Shown in pieces: positions 16,652-24,897 of a stretch of DNA of 64,000 nucleotides. The stretch is from contig NC_020504.1 of assembly GCF_000349325.1 (NCBI RefSeq), positions 1,240,001 to 1,304,000 on the forward strand, written 5' to 3'. Origin of the DNA: Streptomyces davaonensis JCM 4913 (GTDB lineage Bacteria > Actinomycetota > Actinomycetes > Streptomycetales > Streptomycetaceae). The notes beneath the pieces were generated by a model, which saw only the letters and a list, made by a program, of their open reading frames with translations, was not told where the DNA came from and did no database searches. The position numbers and the translations under genes were made by a program. Each line of letters starts with the position of its first letter. Positions within the stretch are counted from its first letter, which is position 1.

Positions 16652-18352
16652 TCAGTGTCCGGGGTGGCCCTTGACGATGGTGTCGACCGCGTGCAGCGCC
16701 ATCGCGACGCTGGTGAGCGTGGGGTTTGAGGCGTTGCCGAAGGGGTGCAGGCCGTTGCCGCCGAGATAGAGGTTGTCGATGTGCCACACCTTGGAGTACT
16801 CGTCCACGACGCTGTCCAGCGCGCTGCGGCCCATCCGGGTGGTGCCCGCGATGTGCAGCGGCAGGCCCGGGGTGAGGAACACCGGTTCGGAGCCGGGCAT
16901 GAACCCGCCGAGCGCGGCGGCGGTGCGCATCATGTGACGGCTCATCCGGTCGGTCTCCTTGCGTTCGGCCTCGTCGAGGCGGAAGGAGAAGGTGGGCTGC
17001 GGCAGGTCGAAGGTGTCGCGGAGCCGGCGGGAGAAGGTGACCTTGTTCTCCGGGCGGGGCCGGGAGATCCCGAACCAGCGCAGGTCCACGATGAGCCGGG
17101 GGTCCACATTGGGCGGTACCGCGCCGTAGGTGAAGGCGTCCCGGTGGATCTGGCAGTGCCAGGGGCGCGCCTCGGACACCAACAGGGCCAGGTTCGGGTC
17201 CCGTTCGCAGGGTGGGAAGGGCACCGGGTCGGCGGTCTTGTCACCGGCGTGGAGCTGCTTGAGCTGGGCGGCGCGGTAGCGGGCGACACGGTCGGCGGCG
17301 GCCCGGTCCGGGTCGTCGCCGCTGTGCAGGATCTCCTCGATGTGGTCCATGTGCTGCTGCTCCAGCACCACCTGGCAGAAGGACATGGGCTGTTCGGTGA
17401 GATAGCGGCCGAGCGCGGGCAGGGTGACGCCGGAGGTGAACAGCAACTGCGGTGTGGGTACGGCGCCACAGGCCACGACGTAGGTGTCGGCCCGCAGCCG
17501 GATCTCGTCGCGGACGTCACGCAGATTGCGCACCACGGCGTACTGGACCTTCTGGTGCTTGCCGGAACCCGTGATCTCCAGCCGGACGCACTGGTGCTCG
17601 GGCAGCAGCCGGAACGAACCCTGCGGGGGTGTGTGCGCGGGGTCGGCCAGTTCACCGAGGACGGTGTCGGCGGCCGACCAGGTCACCGCGGAGGTGTGCG
17701 CGGAGTCGGCACGGTCGCTGACCGCGAGGGGCAGTTCGGTGACATCGGCGAACTCCTCCCCCGCGCGCTGGAGTACGCGCTTGACCAGCAGGTGCCGGGC
17801 GGAGGCGGCGAAGACCGAGGTGCTGCGGGCGAGCAGTGACTCCGCCTCCTCGTAGAGCCGGTCCATCGCCTTGTCGTCGATGGGGTAGCCCTGGCCCGCG
17901 TACTGCCGTTCCACCTCGGGATGGAACCGGGGCACGGCGCAGGTCCAGTGCGTGGCCATGCCGCCCACCGCGTAAGTGGCCGCGGCGGCGGGCAGGTTGA
18001 GGTGCCCGCGCTGTTCCGGGTTCTGGTTGCGCATCGAGAAACCGGCGTACTTGTCCGGGTCGTAGGAGAACGCGGACGGGTCGAGCGTGAGCACGGGTTC
18101 CCGGTTGGTGGCGGTCGACAGCGGGAGCAGATTGCCCTTGATGACGGAGACGAACAGGTCGATGTTCCGCTGGAACAGATAGCTGTTCTTGAGGTGTTCG
18201 CCGTAGTGCCGGGAGAGCTGGGCCCCGGCGTCGATCATCAGGACGTGCTTGCCCGCGTCCACCAGTTTGCGGGCGAAGGTGCAGCCGACGGGGCCGCTGC
18301 CGATGACCAGTACGTCGGCCTCATGGGGGACGGGCACAGCGCTGTCGTTCAT
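16652..18352 (-). CDS. Pyranose 2-oxidase-like GMC flavoprotein (pyranose oxidase / glycoside 3-oxidase)
   Basis: A 566-residue GMC oxidoreductase. The FAD loop is VLVIGSGPVGCTFA (14-27). The segment VGGMATHWTCAVPRF (129-143) matches the flavinylation region of fungal pyranose 2-oxidase, with His135 in the place of the covalent His. Further matches are IHRDAFTYGAV (substrate loop) and VDLRWFG. The catalytic pair corresponds to His500 (LHIAGTTRMG) and Asn543 (NASNPTLT). Such enzymes oxidise C2 or C3 of glucose or glycosides with O2 or quinones as acceptor. GAAAGG sits 6 bases before the ATG at 18352 but abuts the ATG at 18358, so 18352 is the start. There is no signal peptide, so it is cytoplasmic. 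It is first gene of the operon and divergent from a LuxR regulator. Confidence 0.9.
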   Translation of the reverse strand: MNDSAVPVPHEADVLVIGSGPVGCTFARKLVDAGKHVLMIDAGAQLSRHYGEHLKNSYLFQRNIDLFVSVIKGNLLPLSTATNREPVLTLDPSAFSYDPDKYAGFSMRNQNPEQRGHLNLPAAAATYAVGGMATHWTCAVPRFHPEVERQYAGQGYPIDDKAMDRLYEEAESLLARSTSVFAASARHLLVKRVLQRAGEEFADVTELPLAVSDRADSAHTSAVTWSAADTVLGELADPAHTPPQGSFRLLPEHQCVRLEITGSGKHQKVQYAVVRNLRDVRDEIRLRADTYVVACGAVPTPQLLFTSGVTLPALGRYLTEQPMSFCQVVLEQQHMDHIEEILHSGDDPDRAAADRVARYRAAQLKQLHAGDKTADPVPFPPCERDPNLALLVSEARPWHCQIHRDAFTYGAVPPNVDPRLIVDLRWFGISRPRPENKVTFSRRLRDTFDLPQPTFSFRLDEAERKETDRMSRHMMRTAAALGGFMPGSEPVFLTPGLPLHIAGTTRMGRSALDSVVDEYSKVWHIDNLYLGGNGLHPFGNASNPTLTSVAMALHAVDTIVKGHPGH

Positions 18353-18720
18353 GGACATCCTTTCGGCGTGGCCGCGTCGGCGGCACAGGGGGCCGCCGAG
18401 CAGATCCGGCCGAAGAGCCGGTCCGGTGGGAGGTCGGTCAGCCGCCGCACATCCAGGACGGCGGTGCCGCACATACGAGGGCGGGGAAACCGCATGGACG
18501 GTCCGTGGATGCCTCATTCACGGTGGCACAGGGTGGACGCATGTGCGAGTTGTCATATGCCAGAGGCGTACTGGATCACTGGGGCCGCGGCGAGCGCTCG
18601 CTGACCTCCACGAAGTCCCTCCGCCGGGGCTCCCCGGCGTGCCGGACGGCCTGGGAGGAACGAGACTGGAGCTGTGAGGCCCGCACGCACGCGGCCCGGC
18701 CCCGTCGGAGTGAGGCGCCC
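18353..18720 (+). promoter_or_regulatory. Divergent intergenic region between the pyranose-oxidase operon and the LuxR gene
   Basis: A 368-base gap without a convincing gene. In-frame extension of the LuxR gene to 18505 has poor codon bias. The stretch around 18510-18570 is the least G/C-rich and probably holds the divergent promoters. I see no perfect long palindrome. The strong LuxR ribosome-binding site GGAGTGAGG ends 6 bases before 18721. Confidence 0.45.
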
Positions 18721-19344
18721 ATGAGTGCGGACGCAAGACGTGTCGCCGTCGTCGGTGACTGCCCGTTACTGCGCAACGGCGTGGCCCATGTCGTCGAGGA
18801 CGCCGCCGATTTCACTCTCGCCCTCACCACCCGGTCGGTCGACGAGGCCGCCGCCGCACTCGTACCGGGTGACATCGCCCTGGTGGACCTCCAGCTGCCG
18901 CCGGCATGTCTGTCGGACGTGGTGGGACGGCTCACCGCTCAGGGCGTCGCCGTCCTGGTCTTCTCCTCCGGCCCGGACCGGCACGCCGTGCCCGCCATGC
19001 GCGCCGGCGCCCGCGGCTGCCTCAGCCGGCAGGCCGACGAACGCGAGCTGCTGGCGGCGATCCGGCTCGTGGCCGACGGCTGCTCCTACATCTCGGCGGA
19101 TCTCGCCGTACGTGCGGACCCGGCGCCGTCCTGCCGGGTCACGGACCGTGAGCGCCAGATCCTGGACCTGGTGGCGCACGGGGAGACGGATCACGCCATC
19201 GCCGTCCGCCTGGGCATCAGCGAGCACACCGTGCACTCCCATCTGGACCGACTGCGAGACAAGATCGGCTCCCGGCGCCGGGCGGACCTGACCCGCTTCG
19301 CCATCACGCACGACATCATTCCCCCGGCTTCCTGGCCGGGGTAA
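18721..19344 (+). CDS. NarL/LuxR-type response regulator with a TTA codon, orphan
   Basis: A 207-residue regulator. The receiver-like half has the phospho-acceptor candidate in IALVDLQLP. The C-terminal LuxR helix-turn-helix reads LTDRERQILDLVAHGETDHAI in essence, then LGISEHTVHSHLDRLRDKI. No histidine kinase lies nearby. The receiver lacks the usual acidic pair after the first strand (it reads VAVVGDCPLL), so phosphorylation may be atypical. Codon 16 is TTA (18766-18768), the rare leucine codon read by bldA tRNA, so translation is expected to be development-dependent. It is divergent from the pyranose-oxidase operon and is its likely regulator. The start is set by GGAGTGAGG. Confidence 0.85.
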   Translation: MSADARRVAVVGDCPLLRNGVAHVVEDAADFTLALTTRSVDEAAAALVPGDIALVDLQLPPACLSDVVGRLTAQGVAVLVFSSGPDRHAVPAMRAGARGCLSRQADERELLAAIRLVADGCSYISADLAVRADPAPSCRVTDRERQILDLVAHGETDHAIAVRLGISEHTVHSHLDRLRDKIGSRRRADLTRFAITHDIIPPASWPG

Positions 19345-19437
19345 CGCTGCCCCTGCCGGGTGTAGGTGCTTCTCCCCTGTGCAGCCCCTCCCCTGGCCAC
19401 CACACTGAGGGCAGCAGCCCAACATGGTGAGGCTCCG

Positions 19438-21243
19438 ATGGATCGTAAGAAGCTCGAGGAACTCTTCTACGGAAACCGTCTCAGGCCCGTTCCCTGGGCG
19501 ACGGACTGCCCGCTCCGGTTCGACGCCCTGCTGGCGCTCGCCCATCTTCCCGAGTCCGCGCCGGAGACCCGGGAGGACCTGATCCTCGCCATCAACGAGG
19601 ACCACGGTGTCCAGCAGGTTCTCCAGCGCTTCAAGGACCGGAACATGCTGATCCCCTGCGAGCCGATCGCCTCCGGCAGTTTCGTCGCGGCGAAGCTGAC
19701 GCTCAGCGAACTCGTCCAGGTCGTGCTGCCGTTGACCAATCTCTACCGGGTCATCCATGACGGGCAGCGCCTGGCGCTCGACATGGGCGGCCCCGGCATC
19801 GAGGACGCGTTGCGGGAAGACCTCCCGGCGGAGCCACGCAGCAGCGATGTTCCCGATCCCTCCATGTGGGGTCAGGAGCGGAGTCGGCACCTGAGGTGGT
19901 TCCTCAGACTCCTGGCGGCCGTCGTCACGGAGTCGACTCGTCCCGTCGTCGGTGCGCCGGCCACGCCGGTGAGCGCCCAGGTGGTCACGATGCTCACCGG
20001 AGTCCAGCTGACGCCGTCGGACACCAGGCTTCCCGAGCCGGCGGCGGGGGCCGTCATCGACCGCAGACAGCGGTACCCGATCCTCTCCGTGACCGTCAAC
20101 CGACAGTCGTCCAGCGCGGTCGTGCGCTCTCGGGCCACCATCAAGGCCGACGCCGCCGAACAGGTCTTCTCGGTGGACTGCCGCTCGATCGGCTGGGCCG
20201 TGGTCGACAGCGGCATCGACGCACTGCACCCCGCCTTCCTGGACTGGGACACGCCCGTCGAGCCGGGACAGCCACAGCCGCAGCGCCAGTCACGCATCAC
20301 TCGCGCCTTCAACTTCGTCGGCGTACGCAAAACCCTGTCCCTCGACCAGCTGGACGACGGACGCATCGACTGGCCCCGGGCCCTGCCGTATGTCGAGTTC
20401 GAGTTCCCCTGGGCGCCTGCCCCGGCTCAGCGTCCCGAGGGCCCGCGTCGCCCGCCGTACACCGCCCCGCTCGACCCGCACGGCACCCACATCGCGGGGA
20501 TCATCGGTGCCCGGTGGCCCCGGCCTCTTCCCGAGGCCGAGTTCCGTGGCATCTGTCCCAGGATCAAGCTGTACGACTTCCGGGTCCTCGACGCCGACGG
20601 GACGGGGGACGAGTTCTCCATCGTCACGGCCCTTCAGGCCATCCGGTACATCAACGAACAGGCCGGACGGTTCGTCATCGCCGGGGTCAACCTCAGCCTC
20701 TCGGTGCCCCATGACGTGGCGAGCCACTCGACCGGGTGGACCCCGGTGTGCATCGAGTGCGACCGGCTGGTCCGCTCGGGTGTGGTGGTCGTCGCCGCGG
20801 CCGGGAACTCCGGATACGCGGGCGCCGTACGCACGTTGGGCAAGGACTACCACGGAGCCAGCATCTCGGATCCGGGGAACGCGGAGTCGGTCATCACGGT
20901 CGGCTCCACCCATCGCAGCAATCCCCACCGCCACGGCGTCAGTTACTTCTCCAGCCGGGGCCCCACCGGCGACGGCCGGCCGAAGCCCGATCTCCTGGCG
21001 CCGGGTGAGGACATCGACGGACCCGTCCTCGGCGAGAGCATCGCCGCACTGCACGGCACCAGTCAGGCGGCGGCGCATGTGAGCGGTGCCGCCGCGATGC
21101 TGCTGGCGCGCAACCGGGAGCTGATCGGGCGTCCGGAACGGGTGAAGCAGATCCTGTGCGGGACGGCGACGGATCTGGGCCGGGAACGGCATTTCCAGGG
21201 CTCCGGCCTGGTCGACGTGCTGCGTGCGATGCAGTCCATCTGA
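19438..21243 (+). CDS. Subtilisin-family (S8) peptidase with an N-terminal extension, no signal peptide
   Basis: A 601-residue protein. The catalytic triad is visible: Asp257 in VVDSGIDALHP, His348 in DPHGTHIAGI, and Ser542 in GTSQAAAHVSGAAA, with the oxyanion Asn in AAAGNSGYAG. The first 240 residues are an unrecognised domain, partly helical (residues 1-170), that could be a sensor or autoinhibitory module. There is no signal peptide and no pro-domain of the I9 type, so it is probably intracellular. The ATG at 19438 follows GGTGAGG. It is first in a three-gene cassette with an MBL-fold protein (25 bases downstream) and a patatin (ATGA overlap), suggesting a single proteolysis-linked pathway. 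The substrate is unknown. Confidence 0.83.
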   Translation: MDRKKLEELFYGNRLRPVPWATDCPLRFDALLALAHLPESAPETREDLILAINEDHGVQQVLQRFKDRNMLIPCEPIASGSFVAAKLTLSELVQVVLPLTNLYRVIHDGQRLALDMGGPGIEDALREDLPAEPRSSDVPDPSMWGQERSRHLRWFLRLLAAVVTESTRPVVGAPATPVSAQVVTMLTGVQLTPSDTRLPEPAAGAVIDRRQRYPILSVTVNRQSSSAVVRSRATIKADAAEQVFSVDCRSIGWAVVDSGIDALHPAFLDWDTPVEPGQPQPQRQSRITRAFNFVGVRKTLSLDQLDDGRIDWPRALPYVEFEFPWAPAPAQRPEGPRRPPYTAPLDPHGTHIAGIIGARWPRPLPEAEFRGICPRIKLYDFRVLDADGTGDEFSIVTALQAIRYINEQAGRFVIAGVNLSLSVPHDVASHSTGWTPVCIECDRLVRSGVVVVAAAGNSGYAGAVRTLGKDYHGASISDPGNAESVITVGSTHRSNPHRHGVSYFSSRGPTGDGRPKPDLLAPGEDIDGPVLGESIAALHGTSQAAAHVSGAAAMLLARNRELIGRPERVKQILCGTATDLGRERHFQGSGLVDVLRAMQSI

Positions 21244-21268
21244 AGTGGCCGGGCTCGAAAGGAGCGCC

Positions 21269-22348
21269 ATGTTCACATTCGACTTCCTCAACGCCCGCCA
21301 CGGCGATGCCTTCCTGGTGCGGTGGGGGTCGCCGAAGGAAAAGGTCATGCTCGTCGACGGAGGGCCGCCTCAGGTCTTCGAGACGTCGCTGCGCGACCGC
21401 CTGTCCCAGCTGGCTCCGGACGCGCAGGGCAGCCCGAGGATCGACGTCGTGTGTCTGTCGCACGTCGACGACGACCACGCCGTCGGACTGCTCAAACTGC
21501 TCACGCAGATACAGCGCGCCCGGCGGGACGCGGAACCCGATCCCTTCGCCGTGAAGCGGGTCTGGTTCAACTCCGTCGACGAACTGGTGGACCGCAACTC
21601 ACCGGGGCTCAGCGCCTCGACCCAGGAGATCGTGGACCGCGCGAGCGAGGACAGCAGCGCCGTCAGTTCCAGTTACAACCAGGGACGGGCCATCCGGGAC
21701 GCCGCGGCGGCACTGGGGCTCGGCGGCAATCCCCTCTTCGACGGCCCCCTCCTCGTGGGCGAGGAGGCGACGCTCGACCAGCTGCACGTCAAGGTCGTGG
21801 CCCCGGACGACGTCGCCCTGGAGAAGCTGACGCAGCGCTGGCTCAAGGCGAAGCAAGCCAAGGACCCGCAGGTCATCACCTCGGCCTACACGGACGGTTC
21901 GATACCGAATCTCTCCAGCATCGTGCTGATGCTGACGCACAAGGGACGGACGGCCCTGCTCACCGGAGACGCCAGAGGCGACCGCATCCTGGCGGGGTTG
22001 CGTGCCACCGGGCTCCTCGACGACACCGGACCGCTCCATGTCGATCTGCTGAAACTCCCCCACCACGGCAGTGATCGCAACGTGGAGAGCGACTTCTTCG
22101 AGAACATCCACGCCGATCACTACGTGATCTCGGCCGACGGGGTGAAGCACCACCATCCCAACGAGGAGACCCTGCGCATGCTCGTCGAATCGCGGGAGCC
22201 CAACGCCGAGTACACCATCCACCTGACCAACCACATCGAGTTCGCCGACGCCACCCTCGACGACCTGAAGGACGGCCGGAAGTTCACGGTGGACGTCCGG
22301 TCGCCGGCGGACTTGGCACTCGTCATAGAGGTCGGTGAGGAGCAATGA
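21269..22348 (+). CDS. MBL-fold metallo-hydrolase (ComEC-C-terminal-like)
   Basis: A 359-residue metallo-beta-lactamase-fold protein. The first beta strands lead to MLVDGGPP, the metal motif is SHVDDDHAVG (64-73, the SHxDxDH type), then LLTGDARGD and KLPHHGSDRNVESD supply further ligands. This pattern is shared with the C-terminal domain of ComEC and related hydrolases. It has no membrane segments and no signal peptide. AAAGGAG lies 5 bases before the ATG at 21269. The last codons overlap the patatin start (ATGA 22345-22348), so translation is coupled. The substrate could be a nucleic acid or a phosphodiester. Context suggests that it belongs to the protease-patatin cassette. Confidence 0.85.
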   Translation: MFTFDFLNARHGDAFLVRWGSPKEKVMLVDGGPPQVFETSLRDRLSQLAPDAQGSPRIDVVCLSHVDDDHAVGLLKLLTQIQRARRDAEPDPFAVKRVWFNSVDELVDRNSPGLSASTQEIVDRASEDSSAVSSSYNQGRAIRDAAAALGLGGNPLFDGPLLVGEEATLDQLHVKVVAPDDVALEKLTQRWLKAKQAKDPQVITSAYTDGSIPNLSSIVLMLTHKGRTALLTGDARGDRILAGLRATGLLDDTGPLHVDLLKLPHHGSDRNVESDFFENIHADHYVISADGVKHHHPNEETLRMLVESREPNAEYTIHLTNHIEFADATLDDLKDGRKFTVDVRSPADLALVIEVGEEQ

Positions 22349-23577
22349 ACGACCGCACCAGGGACACCCGTTGGGCCGTCGACTCACCCGCCCTCGGCAC
22401 CGGCCTTCAGGCCCGGCCCTGCGGCGACACCCTGCGCCCCGCCCAACCACCCACCACCACCGACCCGTTGGCCGTCGCCCTCTCCGGAGGCGGCTTCCGG
22501 GCGACCCTCTCCGCCCTCGGCTTCCTGCGTCTTGTCGCCGACGCGGGGCTGCTGTCCCAGCTGAGATACGCCTCGTCGGTGTCCGGAGGATCGCTGGCCA
22601 ACGGCCTGCTCGCCACGCACTATCCAGCCCTGAAAGCACAGGGCTTCACGACCGCCGCGGTCGACGAAATCCTCATCGACCCGGCGATCGAGCAGATCAG
22701 CTCCCACTCCCTCAAGAAGGCGCTGCTACGGGGGCTGTGGCGCACCGTAGGCCCGATGACCCGCACCGAACTCCTCGCCCGGCGCCTCGACGAATGGTTC
22801 TTCGACGACACCGGTCTTGAGGACCTGGACCCGCAAGTCCGCTGGATCATCAACGCGGCCAACCTGACCACCGGAGTGCGGTTCACCTTCGAACGCGACG
22901 TGTACGGCGACTACACCATCGGGTTGGCTCCTACGGCCGGCACCGGGCTGAAACTGTGCACAGCGGTCGCCGCCTCGGCCGCGGTCCCGGGGGCCTTCCC
23001 ACCGCTGGTCCTCAACCGCGCGAGCTTCCCCTGCGGCACCGACGCACCCGCCCTCCTGGACGGCGGCGCCTACGACAACACCGGCTCGGAGGCCCTCGAC
23101 AGCGAGCGGTACCGCGATGTGTTCCTGCTCGTCCTCAACGCGGGAGGCCTGCTGCGCCCCGGAGCGTACGGCGGCATACCGATCGTCCGCGATCTCGCGC
23201 GCGCCAACTCGCTGCTGTACCGGCAGAGCACGGCACTGCGCACGCGGCTGATCGTCGAGCGCTTCCTGAGCGGCCATGCCGTGGGCCGCGAGGAACCCCT
23301 GCCTCCCGGCGCACGCCGGGGCGTCCTGGTGGCGCTGGCCACCGACTTCCCCAAGAGCGCCCCCGGGCAGTTGGACAAGTGGCGGGACGCCTTCCCCGAG
23401 CACCGCACGCACGAAGGCCGGGACCTGGCCCTCGTACCGACCGTCTTCGACCGGCTGGAGGAGTCCCTGTGCCGGGCGCTGGTGTACCGCGGCTGGTGGC
23501 TCGCGGGCGCGGGCCTGGCGGCGTACCACCCCCACCGCCTGCCGGACATCGCGTCGATCAAGGCACCGCCGCTGTGA
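22345..23577 (+). CDS. Patatin-like phospholipase (cPLA2-type Ser-Asp hydrolase)
   Basis: A 410-residue protein with an intact Ser/Asp dyad. The oxyanion loop is SGGGFRATLSALG (47-59), the nucleophile Ser80 lies in SSVSGGSLANG, and Asp239 lies in LLDGGAYDNTG. The SVSGGS form of the elbow is more like cytosolic PLA2 than plant patatin. The likely activity is release of fatty acids from membrane lipids. No signal peptide, so it acts on the inner face of the membrane or on lipid droplets. It is the third gene of the cassette and overlaps the MBL gene by 4 bases. Patatins are common membrane-attacking effectors in bacterial immune systems, and an upstream protease could be its activator. That link is inference. 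Confidence 0.85.
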   Translation: MNDRTRDTRWAVDSPALGTGLQARPCGDTLRPAQPPTTTDPLAVALSGGGFRATLSALGFLRLVADAGLLSQLRYASSVSGGSLANGLLATHYPALKAQGFTTAAVDEILIDPAIEQISSHSLKKALLRGLWRTVGPMTRTELLARRLDEWFFDDTGLEDLDPQVRWIINAANLTTGVRFTFERDVYGDYTIGLAPTAGTGLKLCTAVAASAAVPGAFPPLVLNRASFPCGTDAPALLDGGAYDNTGSEALDSERYRDVFLLVLNAGGLLRPGAYGGIPIVRDLARANSLLYRQSTALRTRLIVERFLSGHAVGREEPLPPGARRGVLVALATDFPKSAPGQLDKWRDAFPEHRTHEGRDLALVPTVFDRLEESLCRALVYRGWWLAGAGLAAYHPHRLPDIASIKAPPL

Positions 23578-23590
23578 ACCGACGGGTCCG

Positions 23591-24838
23591 TCAGGCACCG
23601 TCGACGGCCGCGAGCAGCCGTCGTACGGCTTCGTCGACCGTGGCGCGCGGGCAGCCCAGGTTCACGCGCATGTAGCCGTGGCCCTCGATCCCGAACTTCT
23701 GCCCCTTGTCCAGCCAGAGGCGGGCCTTGGTGAGCATGAACTTGTCCAGGGACTCGGCGTCCATTCCCAGGCCGCGGCAGTCCATCCACGCCAGATAGAG
23801 CGCGTCGGCGGGCAGCACCCGCAGCTTGTCGGTGGCGCCATTGACCGCCTGTGCGAAGTGGGTGTGGTTGCGGCGCAGGTAGGTGAGCAGCGCCTCCAGC
23901 CAGGGCTCTCCATGCGTGTAGGCGGCCTCGGCGGCGGCCATGCCCAGCACGTTGACGAACGGGAAGGCGTTGCGCTCGTACTGGCGGGCCAGTTCCTCGC
24001 GGAGTCTCGGGTCGGGGACGAACACGTTGGCGCTCTGGAGGCCGGGGAGGTTGAACGTCTTGCTGGGTGCCGTGCAGGTGATGCTGTTCCGCGCGAACTC
24101 CGGGCCGAGCGAGGCGAACGGGACGTGCTTGCGGTCCGGGTTGACGATGAGGTCCTGGTGGATCTCGTCGGATATGACGAGGACGCCGTGCCGGGCGCAG
24201 ATCTCCCCCATGGTCCTCAACTCGTCCTCCGTCCAGACGTTTCCGGTGGGATTGTGGGGATGGCTGAGGATGAACAGCTTCGTGCCGGGCCGGATGGCGG
24301 CTTCGAACACGCGGGCGTCGAAGCGGTAGCCGTCATCGGTGCGCTCAAGCGGAGCGTGGGCGAGGCGGCGGCCGTTGAGCAGGACGTCGTCGTGGAAGTG
24401 GGCGTAGACCGGCGGCTGGATCAGGACCGAGTCACCGGGGGCGGAGAACGCTTGCACGGCCGTCTTGAGCGTGGTGATGACGCCGGCCGTCTGAAGGACC
24501 CACTCCCGCGGCACCTCCCAGCCGAACCGTCTGGCCTGCCAGCCGGTCACGGCGTCCAGGTAACTGTCGGTCGCGCCGCCGGGATAGCCGAAGACGCCGT
24601 GGTCGACGGCCTCGTGCAGCGCGTCGATCACCGCTTGGGGAGCCCTGAAGTCGGTGTCGGCGACCCACATCGGCAGCGGGTCGGCGGCGGCCTCGTCGGG
24701 CGCCAACAGCTGCTGGCCGTGGGCCCACTTCAGGGAGTTGGAGTTCCTGCGGTCCACGACGGTGTCGAAGACCGCTCCCGAGTGAGCGGCGATGTCCCGT
24801 CGTGCCTGGTCACGGAATGCGGTGTCATCGGGTCCCAT
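23591..24838 (-). CDS. MalY/PatB-type PLP-dependent C-S lyase (aminotransferase class I/II)
   Basis: A 415-residue fold-type I PLP enzyme. The segment LPMWVADTDFRAPQAV near the N-terminus is the hallmark of the MalY/PatB (cystathionine beta-lyase) subgroup. SHPHNPTGNVW and VISDEIHQDLI hold cofactor Asn and Asp residues. The Schiff-base Lys lies in TAPSKTFNLPGL. The expected reaction is beta-elimination of cysteine S-conjugates or cystathionine, giving pyruvate, ammonia and a thiol. It lies downstream of, and in the same direction as, the S8 peptidase gene, separated by a hairpin. It is convergent with the patatin gene, 13 bases away. Confidence 0.88.
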   Translation of the reverse strand: MGPDDTAFRDQARRDIAAHSGAVFDTVVDRRNSNSLKWAHGQQLLAPDEAAADPLPMWVADTDFRAPQAVIDALHEAVDHGVFGYPGGATDSYLDAVTGWQARRFGWEVPREWVLQTAGVITTLKTAVQAFSAPGDSVLIQPPVYAHFHDDVLLNGRRLAHAPLERTDDGYRFDARVFEAAIRPGTKLFILSHPHNPTGNVWTEDELRTMGEICARHGVLVISDEIHQDLIVNPDRKHVPFASLGPEFARNSITCTAPSKTFNLPGLQSANVFVPDPRLREELARQYERNAFPFVNVLGMAAAEAAYTHGEPWLEALLTYLRRNHTHFAQAVNGATDKLRVLPADALYLAWMDCRGLGMDAESLDKFMLTKARLWLDKGQKFGIEGHGYMRVNLGCPRATVDEAVRRLLAAVDGA

Positions 24839-24868
24839 GGCCGGATGCTAGCCACGAGGGGCGGCAAT

Positions 24869-24895
24869 GAGTCCGGCTCACCTCGGCCAGGACTC
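24869..24895 (-). terminator. Candidate terminator hairpin after the second S8 peptidase gene
   Basis: GAGTCC (24869-24874) pairs with GGACTC (24890-24895), extended by GGC/GCC inside with a single bulged A. It sits directly downstream of the peptidase stop (minus strand) and before the malY-type gene. There is no U-run. Confidence 0.4.
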
Positions 24896-24897
24896 GT

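Noticed and set aside
13930..16674. Plus-strand frame of about 900 codons opposite the propeller and TIM-barrel genes
   Set aside because: Val/Gly/Asp-rich shadow peptide without motifs. The real genes are on the minus strand.
18505..18720. In-frame N-terminal extension of the LuxR gene
   Set aside because: Codon bias is poor and the strong GGAGTGAGG site decides the start at 18721.
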